Shown: in pieces, positions 32,783-41,528 of the stretch
Position numbering within the stretch: position 1 is the stretch's first letter
Layout: each line of letters opens with the position of its first letter
NCBI RefSeq assembly: GCF_014204945.1
Contig: NZ_JACHMN010000003.1
Coordinates: 2,046,001-2,110,000, forward strand
DNA length: 64,000 nucleotides
DNA from: Allocatelliglobosispora scoriae
GTDB lineage: Bacteria; Actinomycetota; Actinomycetes; Mycobacteriales; Micromonosporaceae
Reading direction: 5' to 3'
Translations under genes and position numbers: made by a program
Notes under the pieces: model-generated
The model's database searches: none
What the model saw: only the letters and a program-made list of their open reading frames with translations
Told to the model about the DNA's origin: nothing

Positions 32783-35008
32783 ATGGCCACGCTGCTCTAC
32801 CGCATCGGGAGCTTCTCGTTCCGCCGGAGATGGCTCGTGACGAGCGTCTGGGTGCTGCTGCTGGCGCTGCTCGGCGTCGGCGCGGCCACGATGTCCGGCA
32901 AGACGTCCAACGAGTTCTCCATCCCCGGCACCGAGGCGCAGCAGGCCATCGACCAGCTCCGCGACAGGTTCCCGCAGGCCAACGCCGGTGGCGCGACCGC
33001 CCGCGTCGTCTTCGGCGCCCCGGCCGGCCAGACCGTCGCCGACCCGGCCAACCAGGCGGCGATCGCCGCGGTCGTGCAGCGCCTCGGCGGCGTGCCGCAG
33101 GTCGCCAACGTGCTAGACCCGTTCACCGCCAAGACGATCTCGCCGGACGGTCACTACGCGTTCGCGCAGGTCACCTACAAGGTGCAGGGGCCGCAGCTCA
33201 CCGACGCCGACAAGGACGCGCTCTTCGCGAGCGCCCAGCCGGGGCGTGACGCCGGGCTGGTCGTCGAGTTCGGCGGGGACGCGCTGCGAGCCAACCCCGA
33301 GACCGGCATCGTCGAGGTGCTCGGTGTCGCCATCGCCGCCCTGGTGCTGATCATCACCCTCGGCTCGCTGATCGCGGCCGGGTTGCCGCTGCTCACCGCC
33401 GTCGCGGGCGTCGGCGTGGGCGTCGCCGGGCTGCTGCTCGCGGCACGCTTCGTCGACATCAACGCCAACAGCCTGATCCTCGCGGGCATGCTCGGCGTCG
33501 CGGTCGGCATCGACTACGCGCTCTTCATCGTCTCTCGATACAGACACGAGTTGACCCTTCGCAGCGACCCCGCCGAAGCGGCCGGGCGGGCCGTGGGCAC
33601 CGCCGGCTCCGCCGTGCTCTTCGCCGGGCTCACCGTGATCATCGCGCTCGCCGGGCTCACCGTCGTCGGCATCCCGATGCTCGCCAGCATGGGCCTGTCG
33701 GCCGCCGCGACCGTCGCGGTCGCCGTCCTCGTCGCGCTCACCCTGCTCCCGGCGCTGCTCGGCTTCGTCGGTCCGCGCATCGCCAAGGGCAAGCTCTTCG
33801 GCCGCAGCACCCCGGACCCCGAGTCCGACTCCGGCCCCACCCCGATGGGCGAGCGCTGGGTGAAGTTCGTCGTCAAGATGCGCTGGCCGGTGCTGGTCCT
33901 GGCGCTGCTCGGCCTCGGTGTCGTCGCGATCCCCGCCGCCGACCTGCGCCTGGGCCTGCCCGACGACGGCATGGCCGCGACGGACACGACCCAGCGCAAG
34001 GCCTACGACATGCTCAGCGCCGGCTTCGGGCCGGGCTTCAACGCGCCGCTCACCCTGGTCGTCTCGACCAACGGCAAGGACCCGCAGGCCACGATCGGCG
34101 CCGTCGCGGGCACGCTGCAGAAGGTCGAGGACGTCGTCTACGTCAGCCCGCTGGGGGTCAGCCCCGACGGGGGTACGGCGCTGCTCGCCGTCATCCCGAA
34201 GGAGGGCCCCAACGCGGAGTCCACCACCGACCTGGTCAACACGATCCGCGACCAGTCCGGTGAGATCAAGACGGCGACGGGTGCCGACATCGCGATCACC
34301 GGTCCGACGGCGCTCAACATCGACGTGTCGCAGACGCTCAACGACGCGATGCTGCCCTACCTCGGTGTCGTGGTCGGGTTGGCGTTCCTGCTGCTGATGC
34401 TGGTGTTCCGGTCGATCCTGGTGCCGCTGAAGGCGACCGCGGGCTTCCTGCTGAGTGTCGCGGCGACCTTCGGCGCCGTGGTCGCGGTGTTCCAGTGGGG
34501 CTGGCTGAGCAGCGTCTTCGGGGTCAAGGAGACCGGGCCGATCATGAGCATGCTGCCGGTGCTGCTGATCGGCATCCTGTTCGGGCTCGCGATGGACTAC
34601 CAGGTGTTCCTGGTGACCCGGATGCGGGAGGAGTTCGTGCACGGTGCGGACGCGCAGGCGTCGATCGTGGCCGGGTTCCGGCACGGCGCCCGGGTCGTCA
34701 CGGCCGCCGCGATCATCATGATCAGCGTGTTCGGCGGGTTCGTCTTCTCGGGGGAGCCGCTGATCCAGTCGATCGGGTTCGCGCTCGCGTTCGGGGTGCT
34801 CGTGGACGCGTTCATCGTGCGGATGACGCTGGTGCCCGCGGTGATGTCGCTGCTGGGCCGGGCCGCCTGGTGGCTGCCGAAGTGGCTCGGGCGCATCCTG
34901 CCCAATGTGGACGTCGAGGGCGAGAAGCTGCAGGCCAAGGCGCCCGCTGTCGTACCGGTCGAGGTTCCCGCCGCCGTGTCGGACGACGTGCCCGTGCGGG
35001 CGCGCTGA
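32783..35008 (+). CDS. MMPL-family RND transporter
   Basis: 741-residue inner-membrane exporter with the usual duplicated layout: helix 1 (WLVTSVWVLLLALLGVGAAT), a first soluble domain, helices 2-6, then helix 7 (WPVLVLALLGLGVVAIPA), a second soluble domain and helices 8-12. The MMPL motifs GVAVGIDYALFIVSRYRHE and ILFGLAMDYQVFLVTRMREE contain the membrane acidic-Tyr pairs that couple proton flow. Substrates of the family are lipids, siderophores or drugs. TGGAG precedes ATG 32783. Regulation by the divergent TetR protein is likely. Confidence 0.93.
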   Translation: MATLLYRIGSFSFRRRWLVTSVWVLLLALLGVGAATMSGKTSNEFSIPGTEAQQAIDQLRDRFPQANAGGATARVVFGAPAGQTVADPANQAAIAAVVQRLGGVPQVANVLDPFTAKTISPDGHYAFAQVTYKVQGPQLTDADKDALFASAQPGRDAGLVVEFGGDALRANPETGIVEVLGVAIAALVLIITLGSLIAAGLPLLTAVAGVGVGVAGLLLAARFVDINANSLILAGMLGVAVGIDYALFIVSRYRHELTLRSDPAEAAGRAVGTAGSAVLFAGLTVIIALAGLTVVGIPMLASMGLSAAATVAVAVLVALTLLPALLGFVGPRIAKGKLFGRSTPDPESDSGPTPMGERWVKFVVKMRWPVLVLALLGLGVVAIPAADLRLGLPDDGMAATDTTQRKAYDMLSAGFGPGFNAPLTLVVSTNGKDPQATIGAVAGTLQKVEDVVYVSPLGVSPDGGTALLAVIPKEGPNAESTTDLVNTIRDQSGEIKTATGADIAITGPTALNIDVSQTLNDAMLPYLGVVVGLAFLLLMLVFRSILVPLKATAGFLLSVAATFGAVVAVFQWGWLSSVFGVKETGPIMSMLPVLLIGILFGLAMDYQVFLVTRMREEFVHGADAQASIVAGFRHGARVVTAAAIIMISVFGGFVFSGEPLIQSIGFALAFGVLVDAFIVRMTLVPAVMSLLGRAAWWLPKWLGRILPNVDVEGEKLQAKAPAVVPVEVPAAVSDDVPVRAR

Positions 35009-35058
35009 CCGATCGCGATGGTTCACCCGGCGCGGCGCCACCTCGCCGCGCCGGGCCG

Positions 35059-35099
35059 CCATGATCGCCGCAACTCTTCAAGAGTTGCGGCGATCATGG
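35059..35099 (+). repeat. Family A single hairpin with outer-module flanks (terminator position)
   Basis: 20-base perfect arms around one base: CCATGATCGCCGCAACTCTT then C then its complement. Both flanks carry the GATCGCCG module. It follows the MMPL stop by 50 bases. Confidence 0.9.
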
Positions 35100-35146
35100 T
35101 CGCTGCCGGAGGTCTCCGCTGCTGCTGCGGGGCTCCGGCACTGACC

Positions 35147-35222
35147 AAGATCGGATTGTTTCGCGGAAGTAGTCCCCTCGGAGCGTGCCGGTAGGGCCTG
35201 TTTCCGGGAAGAAGCACGACCT
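35147..35222. repeat. Family D element, decayed copy
   Basis: The loop TCCCCTCGGAGCGTGCCGG differs at only two positions from the intact copy near 56.35 kb, whereas the left arm has lost about nine pairings. A shared tail GCGATCACCGCCG follows (35239-35251). Confidence 0.7.
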
Positions 35223-35349
35223 TGCGCGGCGGTAGGGCGCGATCACCGCCGTGCCGCGGCACGGCACGGCGCGTCCCCCTAAGGGCTCTCAGCGAGAGAT
35301 CAGGGAAGCCTCGGGTCGGCGCCTGATGCGCGATGAGCGGCGGGACGTT

Positions 35350-35355
35350 TACGGT
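35350..35355 (+). promoter_or_regulatory. Candidate leaderless -10 box of the ABC-2 operon
   Basis: TACGGT ends exactly 6 bases before GTG 35362; no ribosome binding site. Confidence 0.55.
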
Positions 35356-35361
35356 GACCCG

Positions 35362-36282
35362 GTGACCCTGATCTCTACCGCATCGCTGACCAAGCGCTAC
35401 GCCAACGGCGTGGTCGCCCTCAGCGACCTCACGGTGGACGTGCAGCCCGGCGTGGTCGGTCTCGTCGGCGCCAACGGTGCCGGCAAGTCCACCCTCATCA
35501 AGATCCTCCTCGGCCTGGTCGAACCGACCACCGGCAGTGCGAAGGTGCTGGGCCTCGACCCCGCCACCGAAGCCGAGAAGATCCGCGCCCGGGTCGGCTA
35601 CATGCCGGAGCACGACTGCCTGCCACCCGACCTCGCCGCCGCCGAATTCGTCACCCACATGGGCCGGATGAGCGGGCTGCCCAAGACCACCGCCCGGGAA
35701 CGCGCCTCCGAGGCCCTGCGCCACGTCGGCCTCTACGAGGAGCGCTACCGGCAGATCGGCGGCTACTCCACCGGCATGAAGCAGCGGGTGAAGCTGGCCC
35801 AGGCGCTCGTGCACGACCCGGACCTGCTGCTGCTCGACGAGCCGACCAACGGCCTCGACCCGGCCGGGCGCGACGCGATGCTGGGCCTGATCCACCGGAT
35901 CGGCTCCGAGTTCGGCATCTCGCTCATCGTCTGCTCGCACCTGCTCGGCGAGGTCGAGCGGATCTGCGACTCGCTGATCGCGATCGACGGCGGCAGGCTG
36001 CTGCGGGCCGACACCGTCGCGGGCATGACGACCGCGCGCGACGTGCTCGCCGTCGAGGTCTCCGAGGGCACCGAGCAGCTCGTCGCGCACCTGACCGGGC
36101 TCGGCCTGCCGGTCACGGTCGACGGCCACCTGATCCTGGTGCCGCTCGCCGACGACGCGACCTACGACCGGATCCTGGGCGCGGTCGCCGCGCTGGATCT
36201 GCCGCTGCACCGCCTCGACCAGCGCCGCCACCGCATCGCCGAACTCTTCCAGACCGCCGCTCCGGAGGCCACCCATGTCTAA
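35362..36282 (+). CDS. ABC-2 type exporter ATP-binding protein (first pair)
   Basis: 306-residue ATPase. Walker A is GANGAGKST, the signature is YSTGMKQR and Walker B is LLLLDEP followed by TNGLDPAGR; a C-terminal extension of about 80 residues follows. GTG 35362 is chosen because a TACGGT box ends 6 bases upstream and the protein then begins VTLISTASLTKRY, the usual start. It overlaps the next gene by 8 bases. The four genes to 38795 encode two ATPase/permease pairs likely forming one or two exporters; substrate unknown. Confidence 0.9.
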   Translation: MTLISTASLTKRYANGVVALSDLTVDVQPGVVGLVGANGAGKSTLIKILLGLVEPTTGSAKVLGLDPATEAEKIRARVGYMPEHDCLPPDLAAAEFVTHMGRMSGLPKTTARERASEALRHVGLYEERYRQIGGYSTGMKQRVKLAQALVHDPDLLLLDEPTNGLDPAGRDAMLGLIHRIGSEFGISLIVCSHLLGEVERICDSLIAIDGGRLLRADTVAGMTTARDVLAVEVSEGTEQLVAHLTGLGLPVTVDGHLILVPLADDATYDRILGAVAALDLPLHRLDQRRHRIAELFQTAAPEATHV

Positions 36283-37162
36283 CCCCGACATCGCCAGTGG
36301 GGTCATCCACGACATCGGCTACCAGCGCTATTCGGGGGTCCGGCTCGGCCGGGGGTACGCCGCCCGCTCCCTCTACGTCCACGGTGTCCGGACGGCGTTC
36401 GGATTCGGGCGCAGCGCCAAGGCGAAGATCTTCCCGTGGTTCGTCGTCGCGGTGATGCTGCTCGTCGCCGTGATCCTCACCGCGATCCGCTCCCTGCAGG
36501 GCGAGGTGGTGCTCGGCTACACGGCGTTCCCCGATGTGATGAGCCTGCTCACCGTGCTCTTCTGCGCGATCGCCGGTCCCGAGCTGGTGTCTCGTGATCT
36601 GCGCACCGGCGTACTCCCGCTGTATTTCAGCCGACCGCTGGCCCGCAGCGACTACGCGCTGGCCAAGTGGGCGGCCCTGGTGACCTCGGCCTGGCTGCTG
36701 CTCGCGGCACCGCTGGCGGTGATGTTCTTCGGCGGGGCGTTCGGCGTCGCCGACATGGGCGAGTTCTGGACGGAGCTCGGGCACTTCCTCGCCGGTCTCG
36801 GCTACGCCGGGGTGCACGCGCTGCTCTTCGCGTCGATCGCGATCCTGATCGGGTCGCTCTCGGGCCGGCGGGCCGTTTCGGCGGCGATCATCGCGGCGTT
36901 CTTCCTGCTCGCGACCGCCGTCTTCGGCATCATGGCCTCGCTCGGCTTCGCCACCGAGAACACGACGCTCACCGAGCTGTCCCTGCTCTTCAGCCCGCCG
37001 ACCCTCGCGCAGGGGGTGGAGCTGTGGTTGTTCAACCCGCGCCCGGAGGACCTCGACCTGAGCATCGGCGACTTCGGCCCGGTCTACGGCCTGGCCTGGC
37101 TGGGCTTCACCCTCCTGTCCGTCGCCCTGCTGCTGCTCCGTTACAGGAAGGTGGCCCGATGA
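36275..37162 (+). CDS. ABC-2 type exporter permease (first pair)
   Basis: 295-residue membrane subunit with about six helices, starting at IFPWFVVAVMLLVAVILTAI and ending LAWLGFTLLSVALLLLRYRK. The N-terminal cytoplasmic segment (about 50 residues, GYQRYSGVRLGRGY) is typical of this actinobacterial permease group. The motif ELVSRDLRTGVLPLYFSRPL corresponds to the ABC-2 coupling region. Coupled to its neighbours by an 8-base overlap upstream and an ATGA downstream. Confidence 0.88.
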   Translation: MSNPDIASGVIHDIGYQRYSGVRLGRGYAARSLYVHGVRTAFGFGRSAKAKIFPWFVVAVMLLVAVILTAIRSLQGEVVLGYTAFPDVMSLLTVLFCAIAGPELVSRDLRTGVLPLYFSRPLARSDYALAKWAALVTSAWLLLAAPLAVMFFGGAFGVADMGEFWTELGHFLAGLGYAGVHALLFASIAILIGSLSGRRAVSAAIIAAFFLLATAVFGIMASLGFATENTTLTELSLLFSPPTLAQGVELWLFNPRPEDLDLSIGDFGPVYGLAWLGFTLLSVALLLLRYRKVAR

Positions 37163-38070
37163 GCGTCGAGCTGCAGACCGTGTCCAAGTGGTACGGCAAC
37201 GTCGTCGCCGTCAACGACGTGACGATGACCCTCAACGCGGGCGTCACCGGGCTGCTCGGCCCCAACGGCGCCGGCAAGACGACGGTGCTGCACATGATGG
37301 CCGGGTTCCTGCCGCCCTCGCGCGGCAGCGTGCTGATCGAGGGCGAGCCGTCCTGGCGCAACCCGGCGATCTACGCCAAGCTCGGCCTCGTCAGCGAACG
37401 CGAGGCGGTGCACGGCTTCCTCACCGCGTGGGAGTTCGTGCTCGCCAGCGCCAGGCTGCACAAGCTCGGCGATCCGAAGGCGGCCGCGAAGCGGGCCCTG
37501 GCGCTGGTCGAGATGACCGACGCGCAGGACCGGCGGATGGAGACCTACTCCAAGGGCATGCGCCAGCGCACCCGGGTCGCCGCCGCGCTCGTGCACGACC
37601 CGTCGGTGCTGCTGCTCGACGAGCCGTTCAACGGCATGGACCCGCGCCAGCGCCTGCACATGATGGAGCTGCTGCACGGGATGGGTGCCGACGGGCGCAC
37701 GGTGCTCTTCAGCTCGCACATCCTGGAGGAGGTCGAGCAGGTCAGCGGCACCGTCCAGGTGATCGTCGCGGGCCGGCTCGCCGCCTCGGGCGACTTCCGC
37801 ACCATCCGGCGCCTGATGACGAACCGGCCGCACGTCTTCACGATCAAGTCCAATGACGACCGGCGGCTCGCCGTCGCGCTGATGGGGCAGGCCTCGGTCA
37901 GCGGCGTCGAGCTCGACCCGGCGCTGGGCCTGACCGTCCGCGCGGCCGACTACGGCACCTTCACCCGGGCCCTGCCCAAGATCGCCCTCGGCGAGGGCAT
38001 CCGGGTCGAGCGGATGCTGCCGACCGACGAATCCCTGGAGAGCGTCTTCTCCTACCTCGTGGCTGCCTGA
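37159..38070 (+). CDS. ABC-2 type exporter ATP-binding protein (second pair)
   Basis: 303-residue ATPase: Walker A GPNGAGKTT, signature YSKGMRQR, Walker B LLLLDEP followed by FNGMDP. It is a paralogue of the first ATPase and also has a C-terminal domain (about 220-303). The ATG overlaps the previous stop (ATGA). Two different ATPases in one unit suggest a heteromeric exporter or two related exporters expressed together. Confidence 0.9.
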   Translation: MSVELQTVSKWYGNVVAVNDVTMTLNAGVTGLLGPNGAGKTTVLHMMAGFLPPSRGSVLIEGEPSWRNPAIYAKLGLVSEREAVHGFLTAWEFVLASARLHKLGDPKAAAKRALALVEMTDAQDRRMETYSKGMRQRTRVAAALVHDPSVLLLDEPFNGMDPRQRLHMMELLHGMGADGRTVLFSSHILEEVEQVSGTVQVIVAGRLAASGDFRTIRRLMTNRPHVFTIKSNDDRRLAVALMGQASVSGVELDPALGLTVRAADYGTFTRALPKIALGEGIRVERMLPTDESLESVFSYLVAA

Positions 38071-38081
38071 GAAGAGTCGAC

Positions 38082-38795
38082 ATGAACCTCACCATCGCCT
38101 CGATCACCCTGCGGGGCCTCTTCGGCCGCCAGCGGTTCCTGCTGCTCCTGCCCCTGCCGGTGCTCCTCGTCGCGCTCGCCGCGCTGGCGCAGTCGCTCGG
38201 CGCCGACCCGTCCGACTGGGGCGGCCCGGTCATCGTCGGCCTCGGCCTCGCCGTGGTACTGCCGGTGATGACGCTGATCATCGGCACCGGCGTACTCGGG
38301 TCCGAGATCGACGACGGGACGATCGTGCACATCCTCACCAAGCCGATCGCCCGGCGGGAGATCATCCTCGCCAAGCTCGCCGTCGCGGTCCTCGTCAGCG
38401 CCGTCGTCTCCGGGCTCGCCCTCTTCGCCACCGGGCTCATCGCCGGGTCGACGAAGCTCGCGATCGGGCTGCTCGCCGGTGCGGCGCTGGGGTCGCTCGC
38501 CTACTCGGCGCTCTTCCTCGCGCTCAGCCTCGTCACCCGGCGGCCGGTGCTGGTCGGGCTCGTCTACGTGCTGATCTGGGAGGGCATCCTCGGCAACGCG
38601 ATCAGCGGGACCAAGGTGCTGTCGATCCAGAAGTACGTGGAGGCCGTGGCCGACAAGATCGCCGGATCGGACGTGCTCAACGGGGTGGTGTCGCTCCCGC
38701 TGGCGCTGATCATGGCCGGGGTCTTCACGGTCGGCGCGACGCTCCTCGCGATCGACCGGCTGCGCTCCTTCAGCGTCGCCGGCGAGACCTCCTAG
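38082..38795 (+). CDS. ABC-2 type exporter permease (second pair)
   Basis: 237-residue membrane subunit with six predicted helices. GVLGSEIDDGTIVHILTKPI carries the ABC-2 motif seen in CcmB/NosY-type permeases, followed by ARREIILAKL. It is 11 bases after the second ATPase gene. It lacks the N-terminal extension of the first permease. A double family A repeat directly after the stop probably ends the operon. Confidence 0.88.
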   Translation: MNLTIASITLRGLFGRQRFLLLLPLPVLLVALAALAQSLGADPSDWGGPVIVGLGLAVVLPVMTLIIGTGVLGSEIDDGTIVHILTKPIARREIILAKLAVAVLVSAVVSGLALFATGLIAGSTKLAIGLLAGAALGSLAYSALFLALSLVTRRPVLVGLVYVLIWEGILGNAISGTKVLSIQKYVEAVADKIAGSDVLNGVVSLPLALIMAGVFTVGATLLAIDRLRSFSVAGETS

Positions 38796-38803
38796 CCCTC
38801 CAC

Positions 38804-38885
38804 ACCCAAGATCGCCGCAACTCTTGAAGAGTTGGTCCTAAACCCCGTTAGGACCAACTCTTCAAGAGTTGCGGCGATCTTGGGT
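38804..38885. repeat. Family A double element (terminator position)
   Basis: Perfect 37-base arms (38804-38840 and 38849-38885) around the 8-base loop AACCCCGT. Each arm carries AAGATCGCCG, the 17-base palindrome and GTCCTA. The loop-side module is GTCCTA/TAGGAC here but GTGCTA/TAGCAC in other copies, changed in both arms. Confidence 0.92.
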
Positions 38886-38953
38886 GCAACGCTTTCGTTA
38901 CCCGTGCTTAAGGCTTCGGGGCAGCGCGCGACGACATCGATGGATAGCCTCCG

Positions 38954-38980
38954 GTCAGTGGATCACGGGGATCCACTGAC
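38954..38980 (+). promoter_or_regulatory. Inverted repeat upstream of the haloperoxidase-like gene
   Basis: GTCAGTGGAT and ATCCACTGAC, perfect 10-base arms with a 7-base spacer, 24 bases before ATG 39005. Either a repressor site or a hairpin in the leader. Confidence 0.5.
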
Positions 38981-39004
38981 GACTCTTAGCACGGGGAGGT
39001 TTCT

Positions 39005-40510
39005 ATGAGTCGGTTATATCGTCATGCCCTGGTGGGCGCGCTGACCGTGGTCATCGGTGCCGTCGGCGCGGTGGTGGCGCCCGCGACGCAGGCCCAGGCG
39101 GCAGCACCCGCCGACCACGTCCTCTACTGGAACGACGTTCTCCTGCGCACCTACCGGCAGGTCGGCGGCGCACCGACCCCGCTGGCCCGGGCCGGTGCCA
39201 TGATGCACGGCGCCATCTACGACGCGGCCAACTCGGCCACCTGCCGCCTCGGCGAGGCGGTCTTCCCGGTCGCCGACACCTGCATCGCCAAGCGCTACCT
39301 GATCAAGGCTCCGGGGCAGAACGGCGACTTCAACCCGGTGCTCGGCTCGGCCATCGACTACGCGGCGGTCACGGTCCTGCGGTCGGTCTTCCCGACCGTC
39401 AACTTCAACGCCGACCTCGCCACCGCGCAGACCGGCACGACGAGCTCGGCATCGCAGTCCGAGGGCGTCACGATGGGCAAGCAGGCGGCGAACGCGATGA
39501 TCGCGGCGCGGGTCAACGACGGCTCGACCAACACCACCGCCTACACCCCCGGCACGGTGCCGGGCGCCTGGCGGGAGACGGGTTCCGGCTCGGCCGCCAC
39601 GCCCAACTGGGGACTGGTCAAGCCGTTCGGCCTGACCACCGGTGCCCAGTTCCGCCCGCAGACGCCGGCCGGCTTCACCACCTATCCGACCCTGCTGGCG
39701 AGCTCCGCTTACGCCGCGCAGGTCAACGAGGTCAAGGACCTGGGGTCGGCCACCTCGACCACGCGGACCGCGCTGCAGACTCAGATCGCGTGGTTCTGGG
39801 CCAACGACCTCAACGGCACCTACAAGCCGCCGGGCCAGCTCTTCGCGCACACCCAGATCGTCGCCAAGGCGAAGGGCCTGAACCAGCGCTCCAACGCCCG
39901 GCTCTTCGCCCTCGTCGGCTTCGCCATGGCCGACGCCGCGGTCGCGGCCTGGGACGCCAGATACCAGACCAGCATCGACCTGTGGCGGCCCGAGTCGGCG
40001 ATCACGCTCGCCGACACCGACGGCAACGCGGCGACGGTGAAGGACGCTGCCTGGCAGCCGCTCTCCGCCGACACCGCCGGGGTGCACTTCTCGCCCCCGT
40101 TCCCGGCCTACGTCTCCGGCCACGCCACCTTCGGCGCGGCCTGGGCCGGTGCGATGAAGGCCTACTTCGGCACCGACACCTACACGTGGACGGCGACGAC
40201 GGAGGACCCGCACGCGGTCGGGGTCACCCGCACCTTCACCACCTTCACCGCTGCGGCGACCGAGAACGCCCGCAGCCGGGTCTACCTCGGCGTGCACTAC
40301 CAGTGGGACGCCGACTACGGCATGGCGGCCGGCAGCAGCGTCGCGGCGTACCAGGCGACGAAGCTGCTGACGCCGTGGAGCCTCTACCAGCACTACGCCG
40401 ACGCGAGCTCCTGCCAGGACGAGGGCGGCAACCTCGTGCTGCAGGGCCTCTACACGGAGTACAAGTGCGAGGTCTTCGTCAACGAGAGCGCGGATCTCTA
40501 CGTGCGCTGA
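39005..40510 (+). CDS. Secreted vanadium-haloperoxidase-like PAP2-superfamily protein with a TTA codon
   Basis: 501-residue exported enzyme. A signal peptide (about 1-34, ending QAQAAA) precedes a helical domain related to vanadium-dependent haloperoxidases and acid phosphatases. The anion-binding residues are in DLWRPESAI, in PAYVSGHATFG (H373) and in SRVYLGVHYQWD (R425, H431, D435). Whether vanadate or phosphate is used cannot be told. GGGGAGG precedes the ATG. Codon 4 is TTA (39014-39016), a leucine codon that is very rare in such genomes and read by the developmentally regulated bldA tRNA in streptomycetes, so expression may be tied to development. Confidence 0.85.
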   Translation: MSRLYRHALVGALTVVIGAVGAVVAPATQAQAAAPADHVLYWNDVLLRTYRQVGGAPTPLARAGAMMHGAIYDAANSATCRLGEAVFPVADTCIAKRYLIKAPGQNGDFNPVLGSAIDYAAVTVLRSVFPTVNFNADLATAQTGTTSSASQSEGVTMGKQAANAMIAARVNDGSTNTTAYTPGTVPGAWRETGSGSAATPNWGLVKPFGLTTGAQFRPQTPAGFTTYPTLLASSAYAAQVNEVKDLGSATSTTRTALQTQIAWFWANDLNGTYKPPGQLFAHTQIVAKAKGLNQRSNARLFALVGFAMADAAVAAWDARYQTSIDLWRPESAITLADTDGNAATVKDAAWQPLSADTAGVHFSPPFPAYVSGHATFGAAWAGAMKAYFGTDTYTWTATTEDPHAVGVTRTFTTFTAAATENARSRVYLGVHYQWDADYGMAAGSSVAAYQATKLLTPWSLYQHYADASSCQDEGGNLVLQGLYTEYKCEVFVNESADLYVR

Positions 40511-40518
40511 CCGATGAC

Positions 40519-40553
40519 GCGGCAGGCCGCCCGGATCCCGGGCGGCCTGCCGC
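40519..40553. terminator. Bidirectional terminator hairpin
   Basis: 16-base perfect arms GCGGCAGGCCGCCCGG and complement with a 3-base loop, between convergent stops at 40510 and 40558. Confidence 0.85.
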
Positions 40554-40557
40554 ACTC

Positions 40558-40935
40558 TCAGGGGTAGGGCAGTGTGCGCGGGCCCTGGGTGCGGGCGCCG
40601 AGGGCGTGGACGCGGTCGCGGAGCCCGCGGTCGGCGGTGACCACGACCACCTCGCCGGACTCGGCCCGCCTCGCCGCCACCAGGGCCACGATCGCGTCGT
40701 CGCCGGAGTGCGGGGCCGGCTCCACGCGTACCGAGCCGATGGTTTCGACACCGCGGGCCGCGCCCTCCACGACCAGGACGACCTCCAGCGGGCCGGGGAG
40801 GTCCGGCAAGCCCGCGGCCGCGAGCGGGTCGATAGCGTCCCGCAGCCGCCGCGCGGCACCGCGGCGGTCGCGCCACCAGCCGTCGGGCACGGAGCCCACC
40901 ACGTTGGCGGCGTCGACCACGAGCAGCGTCAGCAC
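40558..40935 (-). CDS. NYN/PIN-like nuclease-fold protein
   Basis: 125-residue protein with the NYN/PIN-like pattern: an N-terminal LLVVDAANVVGS (the Asp-Asn motif), a central APHSGDDAIVALVA and a C-terminal VVVVTADRGLRDRV. These acids could bind magnesium for RNA cleavage. It is shorter than YacP-type NYN proteins. The start is GTG at 40935. The next gene upstream on the same strand (40950-41303) ends 14 bases away, so the two are probably co-transcribed. Nuclease activity is inferred from the fold only. Confidence 0.7.
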   Translation of the reverse strand: MLTLLVVDAANVVGSVPDGWWRDRRGAARRLRDAIDPLAAAGLPDLPGPLEVVLVVEGAARGVETIGSVRVEPAPHSGDDAIVALVAARRAESGEVVVVTADRGLRDRVHALGARTQGPRTLPYP

Positions 40936-40949
40936 CGGATCATTCTCGG

Positions 40950-41303
40950 CTATCGGGTGGATCGGCCCAGCACGACGCGGCCGACCAGCGCCAGCAGCCC
41001 CGGCACGATGGTCGGGATGAAGCCCGTGACCGTCGCGACCTCCATCGCGCGCTTGGCGTAGTGCGCCTTGTTGCGGACGACGAGAACGACCGCCGTCGCC
41101 GCGGACAGGACGGCCACCGCCTGGCTGATGACGAAGACCGTGAAGAGGAACGTGAAGCCGGTGCTCTCACCGTCGACCGCACCGCCCGGGTCGGCGATCA
41201 CGTCATAGGCGGTCGGCGTCAGCAGCACCGCGATCAGCGCCATCAACACCGTCGTCGCGGCGAGGACATAGGTGGCGAGGCGGTTGGGGCTCATCGAGGC
41301 CAT
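40950..41303 (-). CDS. Predicted three-helix membrane protein
   Basis: 117-residue membrane protein with hydrophobic segments VLAATTVLMALIAVLLT, FTFLFTVFVISQAVAVLSAA and VTGFIPTIVPGLLALVGRVV. No family recognised. ATG 41303 (MASMSPNRL) is preferred because AGGAGA lies about 7 bases upstream; upstream extension to 41360 is not supported. Transcribed with the NYN-like gene. Confidence 0.7.
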   Translation of the reverse strand: MASMSPNRLATYVLAATTVLMALIAVLLTPTAYDVIADPGGAVDGESTGFTFLFTVFVISQAVAVLSAATAVVLVVRNKAHYAKRAMEVATVTGFIPTIVPGLLALVGRVVLGRSTR

Positions 41304-41400
41304 GCGGGTCTCCTGGGGCTCATCGGGACACTGGCCGCTCCGCGTCCGGAACCGGCACAAGGGTGATGCCCGGCGAAGCCGACCGCCAATCGACCCCCCG

Positions 41401-41468
41401 TGTCACGTTTTGCAGCACGGCGTGGCCTCGGTGCGAGAAATGGGCACGCTGTGCTGCAAAACGTGACA
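41401..41468. repeat. Family B inverted repeat, copy 4, between divergent genes
   Basis: Arms begin TGTCACGTTTTGCAGCAC; two departures from perfect pairing, one a G-T wobble. The core reads GCAC/GTGC in both arms where other copies have GCAA/TTGC. It lies between divergent genes starting at 41303 and 41529. Confidence 0.85.
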
Positions 41469-41516
41469 GCGGGCGGGGCGGGGAAGGTCACGGTGCGGGT
41501 GCCGGGTCGGCCCACG

Positions 41517-41522
41517 TAAAGT
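41517..41522 (+). promoter_or_regulatory. Candidate leaderless -10 box of the SDR gene
   Basis: TAAAGT ends exactly 6 bases before GTG 41529; this argues for 41529 rather than GTG 41523 as the start. Confidence 0.55.
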
Positions 41523-41528
41523 GTGACG

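Larger units (their letters stand above)
35009..35361. other. Intergenic region with family A and family D repeats
   Basis: 353 bases with no credible gene: a family A hairpin (35059-35099), a decayed family D element (35147-35222, tail to about 35250) and the promoter of the next ABC gene. Confidence 0.65.
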
